From the NCBI GenBank assembly GCA_004154925.1, contig QJNS01000001.1, forward strand, positions 806,001 to 870,000: a DNA stretch of 64,000 bases. The letters run 5' to 3'. The position numbers and the translations under genes are program-made. Every line of letters starts with the position of its first letter. Position 1 is the stretch's first letter. Under the pieces are notes generated by a model. It searched no databases. It saw nothing but the letters and a program-made list of their open reading frames with translations, and was not told the origin of the DNA. Source of the stretch: Monosporascus cannonballus. Lineage: Eukaryota > Ascomycota > Sordariomycetes > Xylariales. Of this stretch, positions 23,061 to 37,489 are shown piece after piece.

Positions 23061-26000
23061 TATATATTTCATAGATTAACAAAGAGTTAAAAATGCTAAC
23101 TTTATAATATAATAAATCAAAATCTCAAAAACGCTTTTGATAAAAGATTTAAACATTTATTTAACAAGTTTTATATTAACTTTTATTATTACGTACATTT
23201 TACTATCGGTAAAGTATAAACTAAAGAAATAATATTAATACATTTTTTAAAAGTTTTATCGCCTTTTGCATTTATTTCACAATATAATATTATTACGCGT
23301 TTTTACTTATATATAAAAAGCCTTTTAAAAACCGCCAAGTTTCTAATTAAACCTTATTTTTATTAAAAAGCTTGCATTGTTTAAAATATAACTAAAATAA
23401 CAATAATATTTCAATATTGTTAATTAAACAACCAGCAAAAATTTTGTATTTTAATGCGTTTATACCGCTTTATGTAGAGTGCGCCGTTTTTAATAGTTTA
23501 AGCTTGTGATAGATATTCGCAAACTTAAATAGATAATAAATAACTACTTGATTTTAATTTAAATTTAAGCTGTTAAAATAAAAGTGTTACGAACTTGTTA
23601 TATATTTACTTAATGTTATAAGCAGTAAATTAAAAGAGCCTTAATTTACAGGTAATATTAAAGCGAGATATTATTAAATAAGTTATTTTCTTAAAACAAT
23701 TTGCGAATAATGTTATTTATAAAATACCTTTATTTAGAGACTTAAGTTAATAATTAAGTAATAAAAATTAAGTGGATAGCTATTTATATATAAAAGTGTG
23801 AATTATACATATATTCGATATTTAAAATTAAAAAAAAACATTTTGTTTTCTAAGGATTAACTAGACGAACTAGTGATTTTAATCTATTGGGCCGTCCGAT
23901 TTCTCCGAGATTTGTTAAAGTCCTTTCTAGACGTAACATTATTATTTTTTCTTTTTAGAACCTTTAGTTTCAAAATTATTATTTATATCTGATAGATTTT
24001 AAAAAAAGGTTAAATATTTTACTAAAAATCGTTTCAAATTTATAAAATCGATTTTCTACTTTAGGTTTAAAAGTGCTATGCATATATATTATTTCGAAAA
24101 ATAAATACCTCTGTAAAACCTTAAAAGTTAAAACAGTTATTAAAATTATATATTAGCTCGTGTTTTAGTTTATAACTGAACTTATATTTCGTTTTATCTT
24201 TTTAAAAATAAAAGATTAAAAAATTACGAATTAATTTTAAAAAATTATATCTAAATAGAATATCGTTTCTTCGAAAGAGGTTTTAAAATATGAAAGAATT
24301 AAAAAAACAAGAAAAATAAATTAGAAAGAAAAACGGCAAACAAAAGAAGCGAGTATAGCGGGTTTCCAAATTAAGTATATTAATGAAGGCGTTTACCTTC
24401 TTTATTTAGGACGCTATTAAATTGAATATTAGATTTGGGCCGTAATTGCTTATGATCTTAGCAGCCTTAAAAACGATGGATTAAGATTTTAGTAATATAA
24501 CGTTTTAATTAGGTTTATTATATTTGTTAAGCGGTTAAACTGTTTTTAAATCTTGTTCCCGTGAGTATTTTTGCTTAATTTAATAATAAATTTAATTTTT
24601 AATGACTTCAAAATTTACTATATTTTCAATTTCGAACTTGTCCATATTTCGTTTGATTTCTAAATTTATTTTTAAAACGGCGTTTTTAGGTATTGATTTC
24701 AGCGGGAAAATATAGAAAATATAATGTATTTCTGTATTTTTAAATAACAACGATCCGTAACAGGTTTTAAAAATAATTTCAATAATTTTAAAGAATTAAA
24801 TCCTTTCCTTTTAATTTATAAAACATTTGAAATCGTATTTTATAGTTGTCGTAATAAATAGTTCTTTAAACACACTTAGTTTTTTAATCTTTTTATTATA
24901 ATACTTGACTTTTTTAAAACAAAATTGTAATTAGTTTTTAAAGGCGGTGTTAAAATCGTTTAACTTCTATCATTAATATTTATAGTTTTAAAAGAATTAG
25001 AGTAAGATTTAACAGTTTGATAAATAATTATTTTAGTTATTAAAACCTTGTATTATAATCGTATATAACTATATAAACATATATGTTTATATTTAAATCA
25101 CCTAATAAAGTAATAAAACATTAATTTTGAAATAAAATATTTATATAATTGTGCTATTAAAATTGAATATAGTTGGGAAAATAGTGCCTTTGAATTTATT
25201 TAAATTATTTTATTTATTAATGCGTTTTAAAGTAGTATATTGCTAAGATTTTAAATTTAGTAATTACCTTTTTAAAAAACTAGCTTTATATATAAAGGTA
25301 AACAGTTCGTACTAGTTATTATTAATTCGTTTTAATACCTTATATTCGTTAAAAATTAATTTAATTAAAAATTTAATCTAATTATTTTATTGTTATATTT
25401 TTATAAAAAGTAAAGAATATTTATATTTAGTTAATGTATCGAAAGTTACCCATTTAATTTTATTTTAAAATAGAAGCCGAAAATAATCATATTTTATGTA
25501 ATAACGTTTAATATTTATTAAAAACATTAATTAACTATAATAGATCGTAAAGCTTATATCGTATTATTTTAATCTGGTTTAAAATATGAGAATTTTTAAC
25601 AATGTTATTAATTCCTTAAAGATATTTCGAAGACTTAGAGTTTTTATAATTGTTTAGTTTATTTTAAAATTATATTTATTTCCTCTTTAGAAAAAATAAA
25701 ACTTATAATTATATAGTAGCTAGTTTTTGGTGATTGTTTTAAATATTAAATTCCTTTTAACGTTTTATCTTATAACAATTTTAAAGTCGTATAAAAGGTT
25801 AAAAGTTAATTTCCTTAATATCTTATAGAACAGAACTGTATAGTGCTTTTAATATCACTATATCTATAGTTTTATTTAAATAATTTTATATCTTTAATAT
25901 AAGAAATCTTATACGTAGATTAATATTATAAGACTATTTAAATTTCTTTTGTTTATAAAATTCTAATGTTATTATATAATAAGACAATATTTATAATTGA

Positions 26001-27110
26001 AAAACAATATTTTGAAAACATTAATTTCTTTAGAAATGTTATCATTTCCCTTTTTAAAAAACGTTAATAATTTTTTACATTTTCTTATTTAAAATAAAAT
26101 TTGTAAATTTTATATCTTTTAACATTTTAAAATAAAAACCTGTTACTATTATTTTTGTATTTTCTTTTGTTATAACTTTAAAATGTCGACTATTAAACCG
26201 TTTATTTTAATCGGCATTAAATAATGTTAACTTTAAGCAATTATGTTATTTTCTTAACTTTGTTACACTTTCGAGTTTCTTAAATCATTTTTTAAAAATA
26301 AATTGTGTTAATAGTTTCAATAAATTTCTATATGGTCTACTTTAAATAGGTTTATAACTCGCAAACTTTAACATACACAAGATATTTATAACAGTGACAT
26401 TATTTAAATTTATATTTAATGTGTTCTAAAAGTAATATAAATTCTCACAAATTTACTTTTATATATACCTGTAATAGTTTTATTTGAATATTAAACTTCT
26501 TAAATATTTTCAGCCTTTAAATAACTTTTATATTGAACATTTTTAATAGTTTTGGATAAATTAATACCTTGTCGAGATATAAAAGAATAAATTTATTTCA
26601 GAAGAGTTTAACAATATTTTAACCACATATTAAAACTAAAGAAAGTATTAACAAACCCTGTAAGTATAACTTCATACTCTCAATATTTATATAGTATTTA
26701 AAATACTGTTTTCTGATTTGGTGTTAAATCATTTTCAAATAATAAAATTTAATATAAAAGTTTAAACTTAAAATATATTTTTAACAATATAATTATTTAA
26801 TTTTTTATAATTTATTAATAGATAACCAGTAAAGGTCTTATCTGAACTTATCTTTTATTTACCGATTTTCAACTGCAATATAATAAATACGAGATATTTA
26901 GTTATAAAATTAAAAAAGCCCAATATTTCTTTCATATTTAGTGGTTGAAGTTTTTATAAATTTTTAAATAATACATATTTTAATAAGTTACCTATAATTT
27001 AATTAATTACAAATATATTATCCTTTTTCTCTAGAAATAAAATTATAAATATTCAATTGTAAACTTAATCTTCTTTAATTATATAATAAACTTCGTTATA
27101 ACATACCATA
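23061..27110. other. Anonymous RIP-degraded AT-rich DNA
   Basis: About 4 kb with no stop-free frame of note on either strand, no LTR pair that I can see and no RNA gene. Runs free of G and C and TpA excess suggest an old repeat mutated beyond recognition. Confidence 0.5.
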
Positions 27111-27112
27111 TA

Positions 27113-29110
27113 AACGAGTCGGCCACACAAGCGAGTCGGCCAGCTTTCTTAACTTTTTAACCTTTCAACTCCAATTACCAATTTCTTAACACCAACAACG
27201 TGGAACGTCTTACAAAAAAAACCAGGATGAATTTAGCTATCTAGGCTAAAAACGAAATCCGAAACTTACCTTTAAAAAGCTTTATTCTATATATGACGTC
27301 CTCGAATTTACTTTCAAGTACTAATATCAAGGTCGACGCGCTCGAGCCGACAGTATTCCCAATTCGCGAAAATTAACGCCGACCGAAAATAAATCGGTTA
27401 TCGACCGAAAAGAAATCGATTATCGACCGAATTTTTAACCTAAATACGTAAGTGTTTCTTGTCCGGCTTCGGCATATTAAAAATATAGCGAATTTATTGC
27501 TTACTTAACGCGTTACAATATACGTCGGCGTTAATTAAGCGTCGAATTTCGTTAGACGGCCAAAAGAATTCCAGACGTATTTAAATCGAAAAATTAATTA
27601 CTAAAAAATCTTATGCGAAAATCCAGAAACGTTTCGTAAGTAGTTCGAGTTCGTTCGAATTATAATTACGAAATACGGTATCGCAGAAAAAGATATATAT
27701 AATTTCGACGAAGCGAGCTTCTTAATCAGGTTTTTTATAGTAATAAATATGATAATTATTAATCTTAAAAAGGATAAAAAGCTTCAATAAATATAATAAG
27801 AGAATATAGAATAAATAATAATTATTTACGCTATTAATCTTTAAAGTTAAACTTTGTCGTTATCTATTATTATAACGGAAAACAATTACTTTAAATGTTG
27901 ATATTAAAAAAAATCTATTATTAGTGGATTAAAAAGTTAATTTAAATAATAATAACTAATTAATAAACGAACTAGGTCTAAAACAGATATAATATTTCGA
28001 CAAATATATTCGGACGTATATAAAAAAATTGCAACGTTTTTTTTCCTTAACGGCTACGAAAGTTATTCTTTGATAAAATTCGAAAAATATTACGCGAATA
28101 ACGGTATTATTACGTTTTGTATACCGACTTATTTTTTATCTGTTCTAACTTTTCGACGTATTCTTTTTTCTCTTTTAAAATGCGTTTATTCGGTTTATAT
28201 CAAGAATTTGATTCGACGCTATTATACTTATATTACGAAAAAAATGTTTTTCGCCGGTTTTTACGACGTGTTTAAAGCTGCCATGACGTTCGATAATATT
28301 GCATCCGGATTTGCAAAAGTTAGGCTTATTTTATTTAATTTTAATAATGTCTTTTCCGATTTAAAAATTTCTTTAATTATACCCATACCGACCGTTTTGC
28401 TACCTACCACCGCTAGTTTTATTTTTTCCTTCCTGCAAAAACTCCTAAAAATATCTGTAAAATAACGAGGTAAGAACGTAATTTGCAAAGAAAGATTAAA
28501 AACCACTAGGGTAGCTTGCCGATAACAAATAATAAAATCGGTTAATTTTTTAACAAAAAAGAATTTGTTACTTTTGTACGAAATAACTTTTTTTCGAGAA
28601 GAAACCGCCTAATTGCACAAAACGAACCATATTTTGAACAAACGGCGATGTTACGGCATAGAAGAACAAGAGTCTAGCTATTACACCACTTAAAAGTGGA
28701 ACGTTGTCAGGTCGAGCCCTGACCGCCTTGTTCTGCTCTATATACCTAAAAGATGCCACTTTGGACTGTGACAGTCGAAAGACTAAAAATAAACGTTTTT
28801 AGGAAAAGGGGATACTTATTATATAAAAGGGATAAGCTTTTCTAGCCGAAAAAGAAAGTGATAGTAAAAAAAATACAGCTATTAGCGGTGAAGGGAAATC
28901 GTCGTAAAAGAGTTAAAACGAAGAAACGAAAATGTGGTATTTGCGATGAGCTCGGACATAATGCGCATACTTGTAAAAAAGCTATAAATACGTCTAACAA
29001 AGAAAAATCCAATTGATTTAAGTTGATTTATTATGTTATAATTGTTTTATTTGGGTTTGTTGTCGCGATGTGCCAAAAACCCGCCGATTCGCTTGTATAG
29101 TCAACTTGTT
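27113..29110 (+). mobile_element. Fot1/pogo-like DNA transposon, degenerate
   Basis: About 2.0 kb bounded by TA dinucleotides (27111-27112 and 29111-29112), the usual target of Tc1/mariner-pogo elements. The termini are imperfect inverted repeats of about 35 bp. The left end contains AACGAGTCGGCCACACAAGCG, and the reverse complement of the right end contains AACAAGTTGACTATACAAGCG. Size, target and encoded transposase agree with the Fot1 group common in filamentous fungi. Differences between the two ends are C-to-T and G-to-A, consistent with RIP. Confidence 0.88.
27227..29016 (+). pseudogene. Fot1/pogo-type DDE transposase, inactivated
   Basis: The N-terminal HTH part begins at MNLAI (27227). 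The segment 27540-27740 reads YLNRKINY, FEFVRIIITKYGIAEKDIY, then NFDEASF, where the Asp of NFDE is the first catalytic residue. From 28070 to 28465 the frame is open: LNGYESYSLIKFEKYY replaces the family's DGHESH motif, so the second catalytic Asp is Asn and two His are Tyr. The third acidic site (LDVG in the family) reads RRI in this frame. The end (28933-28974) has a perfect CCHC knuckle, CGICDELGHNAHTC. Several stops lie between 27560 and 28000. It is a dead copy of a cut-and-paste transposase. Confidence 0.88.
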
Positions 29111-29112
29111 TA

Positions 29113-30011
29113 TGTGATATATTAATTCTTTTTCAGTAATAATATCATATTTTTAAAAACGTTTAAATTCTGAAATCAACTTATAAATTGTTTAAACGTA
29201 GTTAAATTACTTTTAAAATTCTATTATGCTTTAAAAGAGTCGCTTTATTTAATAAAATCCGTTTTTAATATCTGTAAACTTATTAACAATGTTTAATTTT
29301 TTGAAATATTTTATTATTTTCGTATTTAAATAATCTTTAATTTATTAATAATAATTTATAAAACTAAATCTTATACTGTTATATAATTTCATAACTTTTA
29401 TTATTTCGATAAAAATAGAATTATTTCTTAGTTTTAAATTCCTAAAAAGCTTAATTATTTTATATTTATACTTAAAAATAATTCGATTTAATTTTCAATA
29501 ATTGTTTTTACCCTATATAAAATCTTATGAGCTAAAACATTTTAATACTTCAATTTCCAAAATGTTTACCTTTATTAGTTAATATGATTTTTTCGCAAAA
29601 ATTCCGATTTTGCGCTGTGTTTAACGATAAATTTAATATATTAATTATCTATATTTTTGTACCGCTTTTTCATTTTGATCTAATATTAAAATCTTTATTT
29701 TTGAAAATAATTCTTTTTCTAATTTATAAGGTCAAAATATAAACCTTTACAAATATACTTATATTTAAAATTTCGTATTAAATAGAAAACATTGAAAAAT
29801 GACAAAGATATCTTTATAATATATTCCCTTACTTCTATTTAAATTCCCAATATAAATAGTAAATTTATAAAGATTAAAAATACTCAAACGTTTTAAAATA
29901 TTTATATTTGTTATCTAATTTAATAAATACTTTTTTTCTCATCCAAGCTAAAAAATAAAATTCTTTTCTTCTACTAGTAACAATATAAAGTAATCGTTTA
30001 AATTAAAAACA
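29113..30011. other. AT-rich DNA, nothing recognisable
   Basis: Probably the continuation of the degraded block left of the Fot1-like insertion, then the 3' flank of the split phosphatase gene. Confidence 0.45.
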
Positions 30012-30311
30012 TTAAATACTACAAATTGTAAAAATTCGTTTCATTTTCATTAAATATATTATATATTCGCGCGGTTCGTACAATTCGAAGTTTTCCGACT
30101 CTATCGAGATAATTTCCTTGTGGTCATATGGCAGCGTTCAGATGAGATCGAACCTGTTATCCGGAGAGTCTTTGACTCCTTTCGCACTAAGCGCTTTGGC
30201 CACGGTCTTTATTTCGCCGTATTGCCAGCTATGGATTCGTAAGCAGGATGTTATAATACCGGATGAGGTGAGATAATTACCAAACGAGAATTCTGCCGTC
30301 CGCAGTATAGC
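30012..30311 (-). pseudogene. Histidine-phosphatase-superfamily gene, 3' part (exons 2 end and 3)
   Basis: This continues the minus-strand gene at 38775-39115 across the 8.5-kb transposon. From the insertion it reads TADGRILV, then a GT...AG intron of 52 bp (30229-30280), then CWQYGEIKTVAKALSAKG, DSPDNRFDLI, stop, TLPYDHKEIISIESEN. The family usually has CWEHD here, whose His is catalytic; this copy has Tyr. The family's DLIW is DLI-stop: TGG became TGA (30138-30140), a RIP-type change. The true end is blurred by AT-rich sequence; 30012 is only the next in-frame stop. The product would be a small cytosolic phosphatase-like protein. Confidence 0.8.
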
Positions 30312-30490
30312 TAGGGTGAGGGAATGGGTACTCGTGGATGACCCACGAAGACCCATGGGTCCTGATGGGTACCCATCCACTACCCATCTGATTTGGTGGG
30401 TACCCGCGAATACCTATCGGATTTGCCAAGGACCTATTGAGTACCTATTAGGTCTTGCCAAGGACCTACGGGTACCCAGTAGGTAAAAAA
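30312..30490. repeat. Left terminal and subterminal repeats of the 8.5-kb transposon
   Basis: The 12-bp TIR is followed by repeated GGGTAC/GTACCC palindromes. TTGCCAAGGACCTATTGAG and CTTGCCAAGGACCTACGGG form a repeated pair (about 30423-30475). Such arrays are where hAT transposases bind in known elements. Confidence 0.75.
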
Positions 30491-33400
30491 TTTACACATA
30501 AAGCAAATCGCTTCAATAATTTGAAATAATCTGAAATAATCCGGTAAAAACAGTAATATTAAAGAATTTATAGCTAAACTGCATAAAGCTTTTTGGGTAT
30601 CATAAAACCAAATAACGCCGATTTCCTTTTAAACCGAACTTAAATTTCGTTTAAAATTTTATTATTATTAATATTTTACGTATTATTATTTTGCGTATTA
30701 TTATTTTACGTATTATTATTTTACGCATTTCTTTTAATACGCCTAGAACTTTGGTTATAAATTCTGCTTAACGGAACGCCAGGTTTTTTATTTAGAACCG
30801 CATTTTTTATTTACGGTCCTGCTAAACTTTAATAATAACTTAAAATATTTTTAACTTATTATATATCTTTTTATTAAATAACAATTTATTTAATCTAAAT
30901 AATGCATAAATTAATTATTATAAAAATTAAAATTATTTTAAAATTAATTTATATATTATTTACCTTTAAATAACTTGATTAACATAATTTCTGCCGTTTC
31001 CTACATAACGCCTATAACCAAAACTTAAAATCGCTATTAATTTTTAAATCATTACGAAATCTTTCTTATTAAATATTAAACAAACGTTTTTTAAATAATA
31101 ACTTAATATTTGTTTAATATCGTCGGATATTACGGAAAATGGCGGTTACATATATTAATATTATTTTAAAATTATTTTATTTTTTTAAAAATAACTTATT
31201 ATCAAGTAAAACGCGTTATTTTTACTTTTTCAAAAAAACCGGGCCCTTAGGTATTATTTTCCTAACCCGACGCTTAAATATTATTTTCCTAGCCGAAAGT
31301 TATTTTATAACGTAAAATTTTTTTTTAACGTTAGATAACTTCCTTAATTTCAAAATTAATTAACTAACCAGTTATTTAATACGTATTATTATGGCCATTA
31401 TTGTAATTAGTAAATTATTAATAAATAATTATTTTAAGATTATTTTAATAAACGTTTATTATTATAATTAAATTTGTTTATATAATAGCATAAAGTTATT
31501 AATTATAATGGCAATATAATAATTAATAAATATTCCGCAAATTTTAATTAAATATAAATATGGACGATTCTTTTGGAAACGAAGGTATATAAAATAATAT
31601 AAGGTAATTAAAAAGGTTTTTGTAATTTATTTAAATATTTTACTTTAAAAAACTCTGTTCTTTTATTATAACAAAAATAATATATATCATATAATTATTT
31701 CACGATTATTTCATTAATTCTAATTCATATAAATAAATATTTCTTATAATACAATTTATATATTATATAATAAAAATAAATAAAAAAAGAATAACCTTAT
31801 ATTAAATTTAATCCGCCTTTAAAAATAACGAATATATTAATTATATTACTTATTACCTTCATCTAATAATTACGGGCCTAATTTATTATAATTATAATAA
31901 TAAATTTAATTTATCTTAAGAAAACTGCCAATTTTAAGTAAGCGTTAAAATTTAATTTTTCGAAATCTTAATTACTTATTTTTTAATAACGCCCTTATTT
32001 TTAACATTAATTTACGCTTTTTTTCTGCGAAATTAACCCTTAAATATAATTCCTTTATGTTAAAATCCGCTTACCTTAATAATTTAACTAATAGATAGAA
32101 ATTTTCGAAATACCTAATTTTCGTCCTCGTTATTTTCGGTTTTATCCAGATCTTTTAAATTATTATTTAATATCACGTAAAATTTATCTGGTGATAGGTT
32201 ATATTAATCCGGTAACCTTCTTAAGTTTTCGATAAACGGAATTTAAAATATTTCTCGTATTTTTTTTTACGCTTTTCGAATTATTTTCGGATATAAGCAA
32301 AATTATTATTATTATATGTAATATCGTTATCTAAATTAAATATTTTCGTACGGATATAAAATAATATAATTAAAATAAATTTAAATTATTACGGTAATAT
32401 TAATTAATGGTTAAAATAATACTTTAACCAAATAAAACATTAAATATATTTTATTAATATGGAAAAATATTAAATACATAATAAATTACGTGTACAATAA
32501 GCAAAGTCGGGAAATATATTATTAATATATTACCATAATATTAAAACTATTTCGTTCGAACGAGAACCTATATAATATAATTAAGAAATAATTTTGAAAA
32601 TATTAATTAAATTATTTAGGTTCGTATTAAAAATAATCGTTAATAATATCCTTTTACGGATTATCGTAAATACAATATACTAAACCCGTTTTTTGAAGCT
32701 TTAAATTTAACAATAAAATTTCGGTAAAATTTTCGTAATTCGAAATTAAAGTACGTACAATAAATTATATATTCCGCTTATTATATTTTTCTCAATACTT
32801 GTTATATATTTGCTTAAAACATTTAACGACTTCCTTATAAAATGTATTATTAAATAATTCCAATTAAAAATATTTTTACTAATCGTTAAAATAATTACGG
32901 CATTTGATAGCCGTATTACTTTATAATAAATAAATTAAAACTCAAAAATAAGCTAATACATAATTATTAATAAATAACCTATTAATATATTTAAAAACTT
33001 GCGAAAATACTAACTTAATACTTTTTCGTAATAATTATAACCATATTGGTAATCGGTTAATAAATTCAGAACATATTAATTTTTGTCATTTTTTAATTTT
33101 TCTTTATTTTTTGGTTTTTTATCTAGATAATACTTTTAACAAATCTTAATAATATACTTTTCGTATTTACGTAAATGTTTAAATATAATTTTATACCCGC
33201 CCACTATATAGGAAATATAATTTTTCCGGGAAAAACCGAAATTATTCAATATTTAAATAAAATATTTAAAAATATTAACCAAATAACAAATAAATTTAAT
33301 ATTATTAAAAGGTCATATATAACCCGTTTGTTAAAGGTAAATATTCGTATATAAACCTTTAAATTACTGGATATATTTTTATAATAGATAATAAAAAAAA

Positions 33401-33539
33401 CTATCAATCTTTAACGGCTATAAACGTTACAGATTATTTAAAGTACGTTTTTATAATCTAAAACTTTATTTATAATTATATCTTATTGGATATATAAAAA
33501 AATCTTTTTCAATTAAAGCCGAAATAAATTTAAATAATA

Positions 33540-35270
33540 AGTACGCGCAATTATATAAATTAAATAATTATTTTATAATTATTTCAAAAGATACGTACTA
33601 ATATAATTATATATTCTTTTTTCGGATTATTAGGGTTTTGCCCCATTTCGGCACACTTTTAAATCTTTTGTTTTATTCGCCCAAAATTTCTTTATATTTA
33701 TTCAGTAACCTTATGTTATGACCTTTAAAAAATTATTAAATACCTTTTATAAAACATGTAACATATATATATAATACTAAATCTCGTTTGCCTATTGGAA
33801 TTTATTACCTAATTTTCGATAAAATTATATTTATATAATTATTTATTCAATATTAAGGTCATTATCCGCAATAAAAACGCGAAATAAATCGGCTATTCCT
33901 AACTTTTTTAATTAAGATAATAATTTATTACTATTACATATATTCGATTTGATATCATAAAATTAAATATTAATTAGGAAATAACGCCTTTTCTATTCCC
34001 GGTTAATTTAATAAATAATAATTTCTTAAAATAAAAATACCACATAAGGCGTAATTCAAGCATTATAATTAATTAATATATAAGCTTTTAAGGGAATATC
34101 TTTAAGTCCATATTTAATAACTACGTTAATATATATCCGTATATAATTTGTATATATTTTTATTACTAATAATTTAAAGCCGTTATCGTAAAATAATATT
34201 ATGGCTCGAAAATATTTATTTAAAAAACCTCTGATAAATAAATATTGAAATATAAAATAATTCATTAAAAGTATCTAATTAAAAGTAAATATTTTAAATA
34301 ATCCTGAGCTTTATTTATAATAAGTAAAAATTATTTTAAAATTATTATCCCTTCTAAAAATGGAGAAAGAAACTGAAAATAAAAAAAGTCCAATAAATAC
34401 TTATTAATAAAAGGCTATAAAATGATTATTCTAGGATTATTTCAAATTATATATATATTATAATTATATTACGGACCTTATTATTAGCAATTAGGTCCGT
34501 TTCATTTATTTTCTTACGATATATATTATTCTGTAAATATGTTTTTATGGAATTTATTCCGTTTTTTTGGGAAAGGTGGGATATGTAAAGTAATACCCAT
34601 ATTGCCGATATTTGATCTTAGGCTGCCCAGTTATCCGTTAATAAACTTGTATAAAGTCCTTTTAATATTCCGAATTACGGTTTGTTTTATTAAATATGCC
34701 GATAATTTCGTTCAATAAGTTTTTGTTATTTTTGCCATTAATATTCTTTTGAAACCATAACTGCGGCTGGAATTAAATTATTTAATTCTCGTGTTAGTGC
34801 TTTTAATATTTGTAATATTTCCGGTTAAAAATGAGAAAACCTGCCTTCCGTCGTATTTGGAATTAGGATTGGCTCGAATGGTTTAGCGTAGTAAAGCGGT
34901 TTTTTTTAGCTAGGTAGGCTCGGTAGGTTAAGTAATCTTTCGTTCGGTGGTTGTTGGTTAAATTGTAAATAATTAAATTCCGAATTTGGTTTTCGAGTAT
35001 TTTGTTTTTGATTCGAATTTATTTTAATCGGCCTTTAACTGTGGTAATTTTTACCGTCGCCTTTTAGCAGATAATTTTCGTTAGGTATTTCGTTATTATT
35101 TTAATTATTAAAAATAAAATATTTTAAATTATGATTTTAATTAAGGTTATTATTTTCTAAAACAATATTTTATAACAATTTATTATTATCAAAATTATTA
35201 TCGCCAAAGTCAAAATCTTCGAAAATTTACGATATTATTTCGATATTGCCAATAAATTCGATTAAAGCCA
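33540..35270 (-). pseudogene. Minus-strand gene remnant in the 8.5-kb transposon, possible transposase
   Basis: ATG near 35270 opens MALIEFIGNIEII, followed by an Asn-rich stretch, then EIPNENYLLKGDGKNYH, then FNQQPPNERLLNLPSLPS and EILQILKALTRELNNLIPAA, and LLTDNWAA, ISAIWVLLYISHLSQKN. The only breaks are stops of the kind RIP makes. Further down (33620-33900) there is GIADLFRVFIADNDLNIE and, after a frame change, RDLVLYIYVTCFIKGI. These loosely resemble the DNA-N and C-GH-IN blocks of hAT transposases. That resemblance is weak, so the transposase reading is inference from the element type. Left of 33.5 kb the frame is lost. Confidence 0.45.
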
Positions 35271-37489
35271 TAATAAAAGTTCTTTTGTAATAAATGGATA
35301 ATTAGTGAAAATGAAAAAAAAGATAATCGAAATTACGTAAATAATTAGCGATATAAGGTTTTAAAGCTACGTATTAACTTTTTCGAACATTATTTATTTT
35401 TTTCTTTTTATTAAACTTTTTATAATAAAACTATTTATTTTATTTATTCCAATTCGAACTTAATACCACCGAAATAATATAATTAAACAGTTATTTGTTT
35501 TAGGTAATACTTTAAATTCTTTACGAATTAACAATATCCGAAACGAATTTAACTAAAATTCCAATAATTTTGTCTTTGATTTTCTTCCGTTATTTAAATT
35601 TACTGGATATATGCCTATCTAACCCATAATATAAAATAAGCCAGTATTATTAATTAATCTTATTCTTAAATCCGCCAAAAAAACGCTAAGTAAGCCAATA
35701 AAGATTTAGCTAAAAGCATTTACGCATAAGGTTTAACGTTATAAACGGAAGCCTAATAGTAAATATATAACCAGGATTATTTTATAATTATTTTATTATT
35801 AATATTTTTTAATAAATGCATTTCGCGAAATTCGGAAATACTAGAAAAATACCCGCTTAATTTTCGAAAAAGTATTATTTTAGCGAATCATTCGCAAAGT
35901 ATTTGTAAATATATTATTTTAATTTATGCTGATAAAGGCGTTTGCTTTAGAAATATTATAGGAAGTTACAGAAACCTTTTTGATTTTTTTAATTTTAAAA
36001 TAATAGTTTTTACAGTATTTATAATAAGCGAATAATATTTTAGATAAAAGATATTTACAATATTTAAAAGATTTATTCGTATTAAAATATAAATATTTTA
36101 AGACCGGTTATTAAGTCTTTAAAGAAATTAAAAATAATTTGTATTTTATAAATTATTTTAATTAACCTTTTTTTATTTATTTTGAATATTTATTTAAAAA
36201 GGGTTAAAAAAGTAATTGGTATTATTTAATTAAGCCAATCCTATTTTAAATGTTATAAGTACAAAACGTTTTATCGATAAGCCTTTAAACTTTGTATATT
36301 TTATATAAAATTTTATTTAGTTAAAATTTCATATTTATTAAAACTTTTCCATTTTACTTTTTTCATTTAATTGCTTGATTCCTTTTATTTCCAGCCTAAT
36401 TAAATCTTATTATTTTGCCTTATTATAATAGGTTATTTTTGATTGCCGTTATTTAATTTCTGAAATAATTTTGAAATAATTATATTTAGAATTTTTGGTT
36501 TTTAATTTCGCGATGCTCTTTTTATTTAAGCGTCTGAAATCCGACGAATTATTGTTTTAAAATCTGCATATTAAAAAGGTTCGGACGCGAAAAGCCAATA
36601 TTTCGGCAAAATAAAATAATATCGAAAAGGTTCGTTATAATTTAAGACAATAAATTAAGCGTAATTTGGATAATTATAAATATTTAAATTTATATGTAAT
36701 TTTTAAGGAACAAATGGCGTAAAATATAATTAGTAAATAAAAAGGTAATATTTATTAGTAAGTATTATTTTATAATTATTTTAATATTGTATTAATTATT
36801 AATAACTGGGCAAAATAACGATATGCTAATTAAGTTATAACGAGATAGGCCGAAATTAAAAATATATTTGTAATACCAGATAATAGCGATAAGATATATT
36901 TTAATATTAATAATTAAATGGCCGAAGTATTTTATTATGGCGATAATATTATTAATAATATGCGGTATAAATTTATTATGACTTACCTGGACGATTTGGT
37001 ACTTTAATTTACGGAAAATCTTAATGTATCTTAGGTTTAAGAGTTTTGTATAACGATTCGATAGGTAATTCTTTATCCTAATTATTTTCTGATTATGTTA
37101 TTAATATTTTTAACGTTTATTACTGGTTTGGGGCAGAATTATTTTATTAAATATTCGTACAGAAAATAATAATAAACTTTTATAGGCGCGTTATATTAAA
37201 ATTACTAAATTTAATATTAACAGAATTGCAAACCTTTTAATATAACTTTATCGCATATTTTAATTACTTGCGGCAAATAACGCCCTTATAAATCGAGACG
37301 ATTTTAATGTTAATATGAAGGTTAAAGATATTAAGGAAATTACTTTTGTATTTTGTTCCGTAAAACCCGATTACTTTTTGATTATTTTATTTTTTTAATA
37401 TTTTTAACGTACTTTTAAGCTATTTAACGTTTGGCGTTTAAGATAATGTAATATTTTGAACGATTTGTATTTTAAGTTATATTAGTACA

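Noticed and set aside
28663..28734. 72-nt tRNA-like fold: 8-bp end stem AGAACAAG/CTTGTTCT with two inner hairpins
   Set aside because: No proper D arm. The anticodon-position loop has 4 nt, and the TTCRA loop is missing with a 6-nt loop not adjacent to the acceptor stem. It lies in the coding part of the Fot1-like transposase.
36978..36998. MTYLDDLV motif in the 8.5-kb transposon, like a reverse-transcriptase active site
   Set aside because: No other RT blocks flank it, and the element has TIRs and an 8-bp duplication, so it is a DNA transposon.
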